From Ceratotherium simum simum (taxonomy: Eukaryota; Chordata; Mammalia; Perissodactyla; Rhinocerotidae): 64,000 nt of DNA. Both the position numbers and the translations under genes were made by a program. Positions 48,620-59,894 of the stretch are shown here, one piece after another; within the stretch, counting starts at the first letter, position 1, and each line of letters opens with the position of its first letter. Below the pieces are notes generated by a model. That model was not told where the DNA came from. It searched no databases and was given only the letters and a program-made list of their open reading frames with translations. The DNA is taken from the NCBI RefSeq assembly GCF_000283155.1, contig NW_004454207.1, positions 2,368,465 to 2,432,464 of the forward strand. Direction: 5' to 3'.

Positions 48620-48750
48620 ATTTTATTCACTCCTTTATCAAACATTTTTAGGCACCTACCATATACAGGACACGGAGCTAGGCACCCGATACACAGGGAT
48701 GGATGAGACAAAGCCCAGCCTTCAGGGTGCTTACCGCCTACGCTACTGTG
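48620..48750 (-). mobile_element. L2 3' end fragment, reverse orientation
   Basis: 'taggcacctaccatatacag', 'gacacggagctaggcacccg' and 'cagccttcagggtgcttacc'. Together with the forward L2 at 48375 it forms another opposed L2 pair. Confidence 0.65.
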
Positions 48751-49949
48751 AATAGTGATGTCTGTTCAAGTCAGACCTCCTCAAGAAAGACATTGAACGC
48801 ATTGAGCCCCCACAGTGAACACTTGGGGGCGCTGTCAGATTTGAAGGAATTTTGCTAGTGATAAAAACACATAGGCCCTGGATGCTATTGAGATGGTGAA
48901 CAAGTAATCCTAAAACTTATTCCCTTTAGTCTCAGGGCAATAAGTATATCTTTATAAAAATAACAAGGTACTTTATTTTATCTAAATAAATTTAAGTTCA
49001 ACGACACAGTGGAATTCACGGAGATGAAATATAGCGGGTTGTGGAGTTCTTATTGCAGCCGATACCTTCAAACTCATTAAACCAGAATTTTGAAATAATG
49101 TATTTCTCACTAATGAAAAGTTCATGCATTAGAAAATTTTCCTGTGCTTTCCCATCAGTTTATTCATCTGTCTGCCATATGTGTACTAACCTAAAAGTTT
49201 AGCTCTTGTAAAATAATCTCTTTTTTATTGGGCTTCTCAGCCGACATGTGTTTTAATGTCTCTATCTTACACAAGATGAATTCCCTTTCTGTTTAATAAA
49301 GTATCCCATTTTCTTAGCCACTAAGGACAGTCAGAAAAACACTCATCATTTTAATAACACTGTAAAATTGTCTCTTTAAAAATTGGCACCCATTTTCTTG
49401 CCTAAGTGGTTAGTCTTGTTTTGTTTTGTTCTTTTTTCTCCCATTGAAGCATTTGCTAATGGATCATTTTTTGTTTCCAGATTCATTTGTGTTTCTTTGT
49501 GGATTATTTTTCTCATCGTTTAGTTGCTCTATTATAGAAATTTTTTTTCTTGAGAAAATGAAAGTGTTTCTTGGAGACCAATTTACTGCTATAGTAACCA
49601 CATTTGGGTTTTTCATGTATCCTCAAAAAGAGCTATAATTGCTGCACTGAAATTAGACCAGTTCCGTTCATTTCATAGTTTTCTAAGTTGTTAACTCTAA
49701 CTCATACTTCATAGTGGCTGAGGAACAAAATCTTTGAAGAATTCATGCCTTTTGCAAATTACCATATCTTTCTTCTTTAGAGGTATCCAAGGATAATTTC
49801 CCTTGGCTTTTCACAATTAGACAAATTAACTTAAAACAGTCTCCAAAATTTTATCTTTAAAACCTATGGAGTATAATTACTCATAGACATTATGAATCAC
49901 GCCCCATCCACCAAAGCCAGCCAACCCAATTAAATTCATTTGACTTCAG

Positions 49950-50070
49950 CAAGCAATTATTGAGCATTAACTAGGTAGAAAACATCATGTAGGGCACTGG
50001 GGATATATATATATATATATACCTAAAACATGATTTCTGCCCTCGAGGAGGAGACTTCTAATTAATTGCA
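49950..50070 (-). mobile_element. L2 3' end fragment with (AT)n at 50003-50021
   Basis: 'cagcaagcaattattgagca', 'gtagggcactggggatatat', then a 19-bp AT run, and 'tgatttctgccctcgaggag'. The dinucleotide run sits inside the L2 sequence. Confidence 0.65.
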
Positions 50071-51299
50071 CTATATTTATGACTGTGCAAGGCTGAGGGG
50101 GAGGGTGGTGTTTGGTAGGAATGTTTGGTGTGGATGGATGGGGATGTGAGGGAATGTAGTGATGGTGGTAAAGGGTAGCTGTTGACCCTGAGTGGAAGGG
50201 CAGGTTTTTGCATGGAGAGAAGGTTGTAAAAGAGATCTTCCCTTTGTCCCTGGAAACCCCAGACCCTCCTCATGGACACTCACTTTCCAACCTGCAAGTA
50301 TAGAAATATCCGTTGCCCAGATGGCTCTCCTGAACCACAACCTCAAAAGTTGCTTCTGCCCTCCCTCAGTTGCCCCTTTGAGGCAGTGACAGAAATCTCC
50401 TGGCTCTTGTTAGACTAGAAGCACTAGTCTTTTGAGGATTAGAGATCCATTTGAGAATCTGATAAATACCATGGACTTACCCCTCCACCCAGAAAAATCC
50501 ACATATATACATAGTTTTGCATATAATATCAGATTGTTCCTTGACGCCACCACCCCCCCCCACCCAGTGCCAATCCTGGTTTTAGAGCTCTGGTAGCAGA
50601 CTCTGAAAATGCTGGCTCCCTTCTTCTCCCTTCATATCTATCAGAAGGTAACACTGAAGAGCCAACTATGTGAGCAACTCAGTCTTATCCCTTTCCATCA
50701 TAGCAGTGGAAGCTGAGGGCTGCTCACGCCATAATAAGACGGCACAAGGGTCAAAGTGAAACTAGTCCCCCTTCTCCCATCCTCTGCAACAGGGCAGCTA
50801 ACTATCTCTCCATCTTTCTTCTCTTACTATGTAAGTTGATTATTCCTGCTGATCTAATTAGTGAGCAGTGCTGTAGCTACAGCCACATCTACAGAAGGTT
50901 GCCCATATCTGTCACTCCTTCTATACTAATATCCTGGGATTAGAGAGCTTTTCTGGGGAGCGGTAGGGTTCTTCTGATAAGAAAGTAACTGTAATAAGAA
51001 ATAAGAGTAGATGATAAATTACTAATTATTACTTTAATTCACAAAGGACAAAAACATATAAACACATGCCAAGCAATGTACAAATTTCATTGTAAGACCA
51101 GGAAGATTATTCTAACAATTCTAACAAGAATACTCAAAAAGAGGACTCATGTCTTCCTGGAATACGTACATCTCTACAAAAAAATGAGCCAACTCACTCC
51201 CACAATCAAGGTCAAAGCTTTGTGTATAACTTTGAAGGGTAACTTTTTAGACACTTCAGCAAAAAAAAAAAAAGAATATTATTGATGACATATAATGAT
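50071..51299. other. No gene or recognised repeat
   Basis: Mixed composition, with a short poly-C/CCA run near 50548-50566. Confidence 0.5.
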
Positions 51300-51720
51300 G
51301 ACAAGAGTTAACATGTATTAAGGCCTTATCATATGCTAAACTTTCTGCTAAATACTTTCATTCCTTAATATTAAGACCAGCTAATACTTTTATGGTACTT
51401 ACTAAGCCCTGTCCTGAGTACTTTTTGTATATTAACTCATTCAATCCTCACAACCATGAATGAATACAATGGCTACCTCTAATTCACAGATGGGAAAGTG
51501 AGGTACTGAAAGTTTAAGGGATATGCCCAAGATCCCTTAGCTAGCTGGTTAAGTGGTGGAGTGATACCCAGTCTGGCTCCTGAGTGAATGCTCTTAACCT
51601 GCTTGTCATATATATTCCTCACAACAACTCTTTGGGCAAGTACTGTTTATTGTACCCATATTACAGAGTAGAAACTGAAGCTCAGAGAGGTTGAAGCACT
51701 TGCTCAGGGCAAGGAGGGAG
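51300..51720 (+). mobile_element. Cluster of MIR fragments
   Basis: Three in a row: a short start ('ttaaggccttatcatatgct'), a nearly full one at 51375-51595 ('aatcctcacaaccatgaatg', 'cacagatgggaaagtgaggt', 'cagtctggctcctgagtgaa') and a third at 51600-51720 ('attacagagtagaaactgaa', 'gctcagagaggttgaagcac'). Confidence 0.8.
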
Positions 51721-53934
51721 GCCTGCAGCGGGAGTGGAAGAAAGCCAGTCAAATTACTGGGACCTGGTGGTCCAAAAGGGACCCAGCGTGGCTACCTGGA
51801 GATATCAGGTCTTTGGTGGGCCCAGCAAACTGCAGGTCTCTATTCGGGCTTTAGAACCTGGATCTTAGCACCTACACCCCATAAACACCTCCACTTTTGG
51901 ATTATAAACAAAGAGCCTGTCTCCTATCCAAAAACTGCCAAGCCGTTCCCTTGATATTTTAATAGGAAGTGCTCGGGAATACTTGCTTGTAGCAGTCAGT
52001 GGGAGATTGGCAAGTAAAATAAACCATTTAGAAGAGACCCATCTAAAAATTAGATCTCGGCACGTCTGTCTTTTTATCAGTCCCTCCTCATCAGAATGAT
52101 AATGGAAATTCAAATCAGATCATGTTCCAGGGGCACTGTGTCTGCAAAAGAATATATTAGGAAGGTCACCTTCCTGTCTAATTTCAGCTGGGCTTAGATG
52201 CATCACGGTGCTGCTTAGTAAAATAACAAAGCTAAGAACAACTACCGAGCATCCGGCACATAAAATATGCATGATGATGTATGACATAATAAGGCCTTAT
52301 TAGAGTAAGATCAGCAAGCAATTTCAGTGAAAACACAAAAGAACAGCCCCTTGGTATGCTGACATTACAAATCGTGGTCTCACCTATTACACTCTTGCAG
52401 GGTACACGTTTTCTGACAATTGTAAATTACAGAGCCTGGGGAGAAAGAGGTCAGCGATTCTAGAAAATGGGATGTGTGGGAAAACATTCTAATAAGGATA
52501 AAGTAGAAAAAGGAATTTGAGTCCATAGTTCCTGAAGGTTGTAATGACATATAATGATGAAAATTAATAAGAAAAATGGCTTCACCCAGATTATTTTACT
52601 GTCCCTTAGATTTTGTTAATGACCATCTCCCACTCTTGTATCAAATCTCTCCATTACTGCAGATGCATTTATGCAACTCATGTATGGAAAATGAATGTTG
52701 AAGATTGAAAAAACAGAAAAAATTTTAAACTAGGGCATGTTTTCAATGATCTCATATGGTTGACACTACTGAATATCTTAACATCTTGTATTAAGAAAAA
52801 AAATGGAAGAAGGTACTTATTGGTCCTATGCCATGTTCTGTTAATCTTTTAGAACCACAAATTTATAAATTATTCCATACCCTTTCTATAAGCAGCTGAA
52901 AAGACCCCTGAAAAAAATCATCTTGGTGAGCCTGTGGTCAGAACATGCCCAGGACCAAAGTATAAGCCCCATTCCCTGGAGATTTTAGAGCTCAAAACCA
53001 GAGCCTATTTTTATGGGCAACATAGTGAATGGGTGTGGTGGGCAAGAATCTCAGGCCACACGCTCAGATGTGCAAGAAGTATATCATTATTTATCTATTG
53101 TCTATGATAATTCAAATTTTATTTCATATCCCTACCCTAGTTTATCCCATTTTCCGCAGTGCTGAGTCTACATTTAGCGAGGTTGGTTTAATGGGAGGAG
53201 GTGTTGGGAGAGATGAAGTGTATCCACGCTTTGGCTGCATCATCCATCTCGCTAGAATTCGCTGAGATATCTTTGTGCCCATCGAATCTGCCTTAGGTCA
53301 CTCAGGCAAGGAAGTACTATGTCATCCCTTGTTCACTGCTGTCAACCTTTCTTTAGCCACTTCTCTGTCATCTTGGGTGCACTTGCCCCTTCTGATCATA
53401 CTGGGACATAGAATAATCTCTAGGGCTAATTCCCTGCAAACTTGTCACCTTCCCAGAGTTCTGACTAGGAAAGAAGGCACAGGTCGCTGTACTGTTTAAT
53501 TCCACAAGACTATTTGGGGGTTCCCAATTGATTCTTCCTCGAGGATCAGCTTCTGAAAAGAGGGGGAGCATACCTGCTCTTTCACAGGCACCCACAAATT
53601 GGTACTCTTCTACTTGCCCTAAGATTACTCCATCTCCCCCACTTTCTTACTAGTCCCCATTCTGGAGAGGAGAAAGCTTTATTCTGATTTATTGAATATC
53701 CTTCCTAGCTTATCATTTTTACCCTTAGTTCCTGGAACCTAGATATTTCTCTGCTTCTATAACAACCCTGTCCTGGGGCGATGAGTGTTGTGTGGTCAGT
53801 CTGGCTGACCAAATGGGCAAAGGAGTAGAGCTGATCAAGCAGAGCAAAAACATGGGGGCATGGGGATGGGAGGGGCACATTGGTGAATAGTTCAAAATAT
53901 TATCCTGCTACCCAATGAAAAGACATGTGGTGTA
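51721..53934. other. No gene; CNE-like part 52145-52440
   Basis: Single-copy looking. The middle has an AT-rich, evenly complex stretch typical of intronic conserved elements. Confidence 0.5.
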
Positions 53935-54147
53935 GAAGTCGGAACAATCTGAATTCAAATCCTACCTCTGCAATGGATTAGGTGTGTGACCTTGAGTGGG
54001 AACTTAATTTATATAATCCTCAGTTTCTTGACCTATAAAATGAAGACCTACCTCACAGAGTTGTTGTAAGAATTAGATAAACCACAGTGAGTAAAGCTCT
54101 TAGCAGAGTAAGAACACATGATAAGGTCTTAATAAATTTGAGTTATT
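53935..54147 (+). mobile_element. MIR SINE, right end hit by an ERE
   Basis: 'ctgaattcaaatcctacctc', 'tgtgaccttgagtgggaact', 'atcctcagtttcttgaccta', 'ctcacagagttgttgtaaga' and 'gtcttaataaatttgagtta'. The ERE inserts right at the MIR tail. Confidence 0.85.
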
Positions 54148-54443
54148 GGGCCGGCCCCTGGCTTAGTGGTTAAGTGCACACGCTCCGCTACTGGCGGCCC
54201 AGGTTCGGATCCCGGGTGCGCACTGATGCACCACTTGTCCGGCCATGCTGAGGCCGAGTCCCACATATAGCAACTAGAAGGATGTGCAACTATGACACAC
54301 AACTATCTACTGGGGCTTTGCGGAAAAAAAAGGAGGAGGAATGGCAATAGATGTTAGCTCAGGGCCGGTCTTCCTCAGCAAAAAAAGAGGAGGATTAGCA
54401 TGGATGTTAGCTCAGGGCTGATCTTCCTCACACACACACAAAA
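54148..54443 (+). mobile_element. ERE SINE, copy 9 (long-middle form)
   Basis: Head 'gggccggcccctggcttagt', 'ccaggttcggatcccgggtg', 'cagcaactagaaggatgtgc', two 'gatgttagctcagggc' modules and a CA/A tail. A perfect 14-bp target-site duplication, AAATTTGAGTTATT, lies at 54134-54147 and 54444-54457. Confidence 0.96.
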
Positions 54444-54489
54444 AAATTTGAGTTATTGTCTTCATCAAGGTTTTAGTCAGCAGTATCAC

Positions 54490-54660
54490 CATAGCTGAAT
54501 GATCATGAGCAAATTGCTTAAGACACAGGGTCTTGGTCTCCTAGTCTATAGATGTAGCTAAGAATTTGAATGTCTAAGCCTTTGTCTAAGGATTGAATGA
54601 GATCATGTATGTGAGAGCCCTTTGTGACTTGTCAGCAGTTAGGTCTTTGTGTCAGATACT
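54490..54660 (+). mobile_element. MIR-like fragment
   Basis: 'ctgaatgatcatgagcaaat', 'cttggtctcctagtctatag' and 'aggattgaatgagatcatgt' fit the MIR 3' half. Confidence 0.5.
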
Positions 54661-54976
54661 GCCATTACTGCTCTTGAGATTGCAGAGTAGGGGATTGGAG
54701 CACAAACCCAGGTATTCAATCAAAACTAGAGAGGAATATTGGCAGAGATCTAGTCTTTTAGGATGAGAATAACATGGGGATAAATGAAGAAACCTTGAAA
54801 CTCAGGGTTTGTAAAGGCAGCCAGGACTCACCCCTGGGGTGCTAGAACCCAGCAATGATCTTGACTTGGGGGACCACACAGGTGTGCAGCAGTGTGCTGA
54901 GGTGGTGGCTGGAACAAGAGTGACTTCAGTATTGGGTCATGTGAGTGAAGGGGGTGTGGGAAGATTCAGGGGCTAT

Positions 54977-55197
54977 CAGGGGTCAGCAAACCTTTTCTGC
55001 AAAGGACCAGATAGTAAATATTTTAGGTTTTGCGGGCCGTATGGTCCCTGTCACAACATTCAATTCTGCCATTGTAGCATATAAACAGCCATAAATAATA
55101 TGTAAACAAGTGGGTGTGGCTGTGTTCCAATAAAACTTTATGTACAGAAACAGAGTGGACCGGATTTACCCCACAGGCTATTGTGTGCCGACCCCTG
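54977..55197 (-). mobile_element. hAT-like short DNA transposon, copy C (intact ends)
   Basis: Perfect 8-bp terminal inverted repeat CAGGGGTC at 54977-54984 and GACCCCTG at 55190-55197. Inside: 'ccagatagtaaatattttag', 'cattgtagcatataaacagc' and 'tgtgttccaataaaacttta'. The best-preserved of four copies. Confidence 0.88.
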
Positions 55198-55589
55198 ACT
55201 TAAACCAATGAAACTGAAAGAGAACTGATCTGAAGATAAGAGGACATAGAGGCAGAGAAATGAAGCAGAGAGTGCTAGGCTTGTTTTTGCCAACAATAAT
55301 AATAAAGATAAAACAAATATTATGAACTCTGTGGCCACCTAAAATCCTTTTTGGGAAGTGGAGAGATGGAAAAAAAAAAAGAAAAGAAACAAGTAGGTAA
55401 ACATCACAGACTTTTGTGATGTTTTCCCTGATCCTCCCTAATCACCCCCAAAGTTAATTACTCCCGTATCTTGATCCACTGAAATATATATATATATATC
55501 TTTATTATAATATATACCACACAATGTTATCATTATTTGCAAATTTGTCTTTCTTTGTCACAAGTCTGTGTGTTTCTTAATGACAGGGA

Positions 55590-56000
55590 CCAGGATTAGG
55601 ATAACACTAGCTGATGTAACAAACCCAAAACTATGCAAAGGTTCAGTCACAATAGGAGTTTGTCAATCATATAACGTTCGTAATGGTTGCTCCTAATTGG
55701 TGGACGGCTCCTTCAGGGAGTAATCCAGGGACCCAGCCCAGACCTTCCCTATTTTGTGGCTCTGCCATCTTCAACACACAGCCTCTGGTTTCTCCCTGTC
55801 AAACTGCAGAAGGGGAAGAGGATGGAAGGGCCCATGGAAGTTTTTCAGGGCCAGGCCCCAAAGGGATGTACGGTGCTTCCACTCCCCTTCTTCTGGCAAG
55901 AAGCCAGCCACATGGGTGAATCTGTCTGCATAGGAAGCTAAGCATAGTCCAGCTGTGTGCCCAGGCAGCGGAGGGAGCAGATTTGCAGAGCACGTAGCCA
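55590..56000 (+). mobile_element. Probable old interspersed repeat, family uncertain
   Basis: 'gctgatgtaacaaacccaaa', 'gtaatccagggacccagccc', 'ttgtggctctgccatcttca' and 'ccagctgtgtgcccaggcag' follow an order I know from mammalian repeats, but I cannot name the family. Confidence 0.45.
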
Positions 56001-56895
56001 GTCTCTGCACAGACCCTATTTTATTTATTATGCTAGCCTTTGTGCCTAGTGTGGTGCTGAGCATGAAATTGAAAAGAAGTAAGTGTTTGCAGAAAGAACC
56101 CTAAAAGTGAATTTAATACTACCCACCTTTCAAAAGATTACATACAATTCATTCTATTATTCTTTTAATCAAATCTAAGTGAGTTGATGACCTTTTCGAC
56201 CATCGTGCCAGAAGCAGGTCCATTGCTTGTCTCATGCTTTAGCATATGTGTTGATATTAGCCTTGACACATCATATGTTCCAAACGTCTCCATCACTATA
56301 TCAGTATCATTCACCATATTATCTCTATCTGCCTCACTTTTACTGACTTCACTGTTTTCAATCTCTTCACATCACCTAAGACTCCATTCATAGATTTGAA
56401 ACGAGGTGTTTGGTAAGTGGTTTAAATTACCCTCTGGAATTAACCTGCCACCATGCCTTAATGCAGTGTCAGATCATATATTCAGCATAACCAGTGTCAC
56501 ATTTATGCCCCTACTTAAGATGACCTCTAGTTTTACATTAAACTTAACAACTTGTCTTTGCTCTGGGAAAATGCAGTGTTTCCTGCCCTTTTGTGTGGGG
56601 TTTTAAGGGCTGGATTTATGCCTTATGTGCATCACTTACATGTGAACTTGCAGGTAAACATCCTCCTCCTTTCCTAACTGACTCAGCATCCAAGCTATGT
56701 AATCTCCCTGTGCTCCCTTTTTGTCATTAAGAGGCAGAGTGTGTGGTAGTGTGCAATAGACCTGCCTCTGGGAGAGAGAAGATCATGGTTCTATACCAGG
56801 CATCTCCCAGCCAGCTCCATCAAAGTGGGCATGGAACAGCTGTAGAGTCCTCATCCTCCAAGAGGTTAGGATGGAGGACTATAGGCATTCTGTGT

Positions 56896-57050
56896 GAGAC
56901 CATTCTTCATTGTATAGGTCTATACTTGAATGGAAGGACATTTAGCATCTGTGACCCCTTCCATTAAATCCTGGTGGTGCTCCCCAATCATTGGGGATGC
57001 CCCTACACCATTGAGGACCCCTGGAGATGATTGTTATGAAATCTTTCCAG
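56896..57050 (+). mobile_element. Diverged MER20-like fragment
   Basis: 'acatttagcatctgtgaccc', 'cattaaatcctggtggtgct' and 'aatcattggggatgccccta' loosely follow MER20 order. Weak. Confidence 0.35.
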
Positions 57051-57564
57051 CTCAAGTGTATGATCAGTAGTAGATGACTCTCACCTTTTTCTCAAGAGAA
57101 TGCAGTTTTCAAATTCATGCAGATGAATGGTTCCCAGGTGGGTGGGAATCTTCCAAGATGGCAGAATATCCATAAGATGGTTGAGAAGAGAGGAGGGAGG
57201 TAATGAGGCAAGTCCTGTCCCTGTTCCCAAGCAACGGAGCAGGGAGCAGGGAAGTAGCAATTATCAAGATCCGCCCTCTCCCTGCTGGGAACCCAGATGG
57301 TGTGGTAGCAGAGACCCCCATGTTCATAAACTAAATGGGAAGACAGTGGATTTTAGTTATAAATAGAATCTATAAAAATGAATTGGCTTATAAATCTGTA
57401 GGATAAGGCAGAAAAGGATTCTTTGAACAAGTAAGATGCAAAGGGGTATTTTGTACTCACTTGCCACTCTTTTGCTACCTTGTTTTTTCATGTAAACAGA
57501 AGCTGCTGGAAGAGGCACTTGAACCAAATTAAAAAAAAAAAAAAAGGAAAAGGGAAGCAGCCAC

Positions 57565-57775
57565 CATTTATTATGCCCTCCTCTGGGCCACATACGCCAA
57601 ATCCCAGCACATCTCTGTGATTGGGGGTCATTGGACTCATTTACAATTAAGGAAACAGGATTAGAGAAGTGCTAACTGTATGCAAGTCTCTATACTATGC
57701 TAGTGAGTTCTGTAATTTGCTCAAGGTCAGTTGTGCGATACTTGATGAAGCCAGGAAGTCAACCCAGTGTCCATT
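57565..57775 (+). mobile_element. MIR-like fragment
   Basis: 'catttattatgccctcctct', 'ctcatttacaattaaggaaa', 'gtaatttgctcaaggtcagt' and 'gccaggaagtcaacccagtg' give MIR order with an inserted stretch in the middle. Confidence 0.6.
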
Positions 57776-59340
57776 TGTGGTATGCACTTTCTCTTACTCC
57801 GTGCTGCCACTTGGTGCCTAAGGGACCCTTAGACATTGAGCGGTCCAGTCTGCAGTGGCTGGTGTAGACTAGCCACCAGAGGACCCTTCCTGAATGGTGA
57901 GAGCTGAGTAACATCCTCAAGACCCTTGTATGACCTAGGCAAGAGGGGAACATTCCCAAGACATAGCTGAGAATGTGTTTCCCACCAGCCAACTGAGCAG
58001 GAGTTCAGAATAGAGGTATGTTATTTAGAAATATAAAGAAATGGGATATTCCTTACAACTAGTGTTATGGAGTAAAAATTTTGTATACATTGCATAGTCT
58101 TTTTTTTTGTTTAATGTTCACAAAACACAGCAGCAAGGAAAATGGGGACTTTCTTTAGTGGCATTTTTCCACTTTAAAATACTTTTTGATTCCACAAACG
58201 TATGAGCTCATGTCTATCAAATCAGTCTCATTCTGAATAAGATTTTGCTTTTATTTAAAGATCTTTGCTTATTAGTATTTAGCATATCTTAAATAGGCCT
58301 TTATTAAGTGTGCCAAATTATATATCACCATGTAGTACACATTAAAAAGCAATTAATAAGCCATTTGATAACAACTTAAAAGATAAAATACTCATTTCCT
58401 CCACGTGGTACACATGTTTAGACAGAAAAGTACCAAAAAAATTGTAGATCTTGCCATTTATACAGAAGCAATTGTAATATATTAGTATTCCAAATAAGAT
58501 TTCACTTTTATTTGAGCATCTTTGCTTTTTTCTACTCTAAGTATTTCCAACTTAACTGAGGCGAAAGTTGTTACCGATTCTAGGTCAAATAATAATGGGC
58601 CCAGAAAACAAAAGATTTGTTATTTTTCCCCCATGTGAGAACCTATCACTGTTAAACATCCGTCTTTCCCTTTTAGCTCCTTGCTACTGTTCTATTTATA
58701 TTTTTATGCACAAAATAGTCTACATCTCTATGTCTAATAAATGGGATTGCTTTGTAGGCTGAGCATTCTTGGATTTTTACAAGAAGCATGTCAGAGCTGA
58801 ATTTTCCTCACACACTCTGAAACTCTACCCCAGGGTGTTTTCATTTATATTTAATGTTAAATCAAGAATATTAGAGGTGGAACAGACTGTTATTCATTGA
58901 ACTCAACCAACAGTATCAGCTCACTTTGAATTCTGGAAACAACATTTGGAATGTTCTTTCTGAAAGAGCACTTCAGGGTATCTGGGTAACTTGGAGCTTG
59001 GTAATTTCAAAACTGAATAGCCAAACACAGTAACAAAGGAATCCTCTCTCGAGATTTATAATAAAAAATATCAAGTTTGGAGAAAGCTTGTAAAAGTGCA
59101 AAGATTTAAAAAAACACACACATATTTCTCCCTCTTTAATTTCCTGCGTGTATTATGTTCCTTAAGCACAGTGAGGTGCTGGTTTCCGTTATTTGACAAA
59201 GTAATCCAAAATGTGGAAGGCCCTTAAAAGTAACCTTCCCCTGTAATTTGTTTTCTTTTCTGCATGAAGTCCTTCTCCTTGGGCCCTCAAATACATAGTA
59301 TGTCTTAAATGTGGCATAGCTGTGATTAGTACGAGCCCTT
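57776..59340. other. No gene; AT-rich, with a diverged internal repeat
   Basis: 58233-58275 and 58491-58530 resemble each other ('aataagatttt...cttttattt...atctttgctt'). Nothing coding. Confidence 0.5.
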
Positions 59341-59880
59341 GAGGCAGAAGTGAAACAGAATTCAAACTGGTTTAAGCAGAAAGGGAATCTGCTGGCTTGT
59401 GGAACTCAAAAGGGTGTAGGGCGAAGCTGGTCGGGCACAAGGAGAGTCGAGTGTGGAGACCCGTTGGTATCAGGAATCCTTCATCCTCCATCTCTTGGCT
59501 TGGACCACTTGCCTGTGTCGGCTTCTTTCTCAGGAGAGCTCTATCCAAGTAATGGTCAGACTAAAGCAGGGCTCTGGGCTTACCTGCCACCAGCTTAACA
59601 ACCAAGGGGGTGAAAGACCACCATTTCCTACTAAATCCAACCACACTTCCCAGACAGGGCTTTCACTGGCCCAGTATTATGACACTCCACCCCTAAACAA
59701 ATCATTGCCACCCAGAGAGTGGACTGGGGGGGGTCTGGGTCACGTGATGGAGATGAGCTCAGCCCCACCTGGATTTGCAGCATCTAAGAGTAGTAGAGAT
59801 TGGTTCTGCAAAGGAAATCTGGTGGCCGCTACTGAAAGAATGGTCAAGCAAAGGAAGCAACTGCTGCTACAACTGGTCAC
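59341..59880. mobile_element. Probable old interspersed repeat, family uncertain
   Basis: 'actggtttaagcagaaaggg' and 'aatctgctggcttgtggaac' resemble the start of a common mammalian repeat. The 196-codon open frame that begins at 59453 runs from here into the L1-like block and shows no protein features. Confidence 0.4.
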
Positions 59881-59894
59881 TCATGGCTGCAGGT

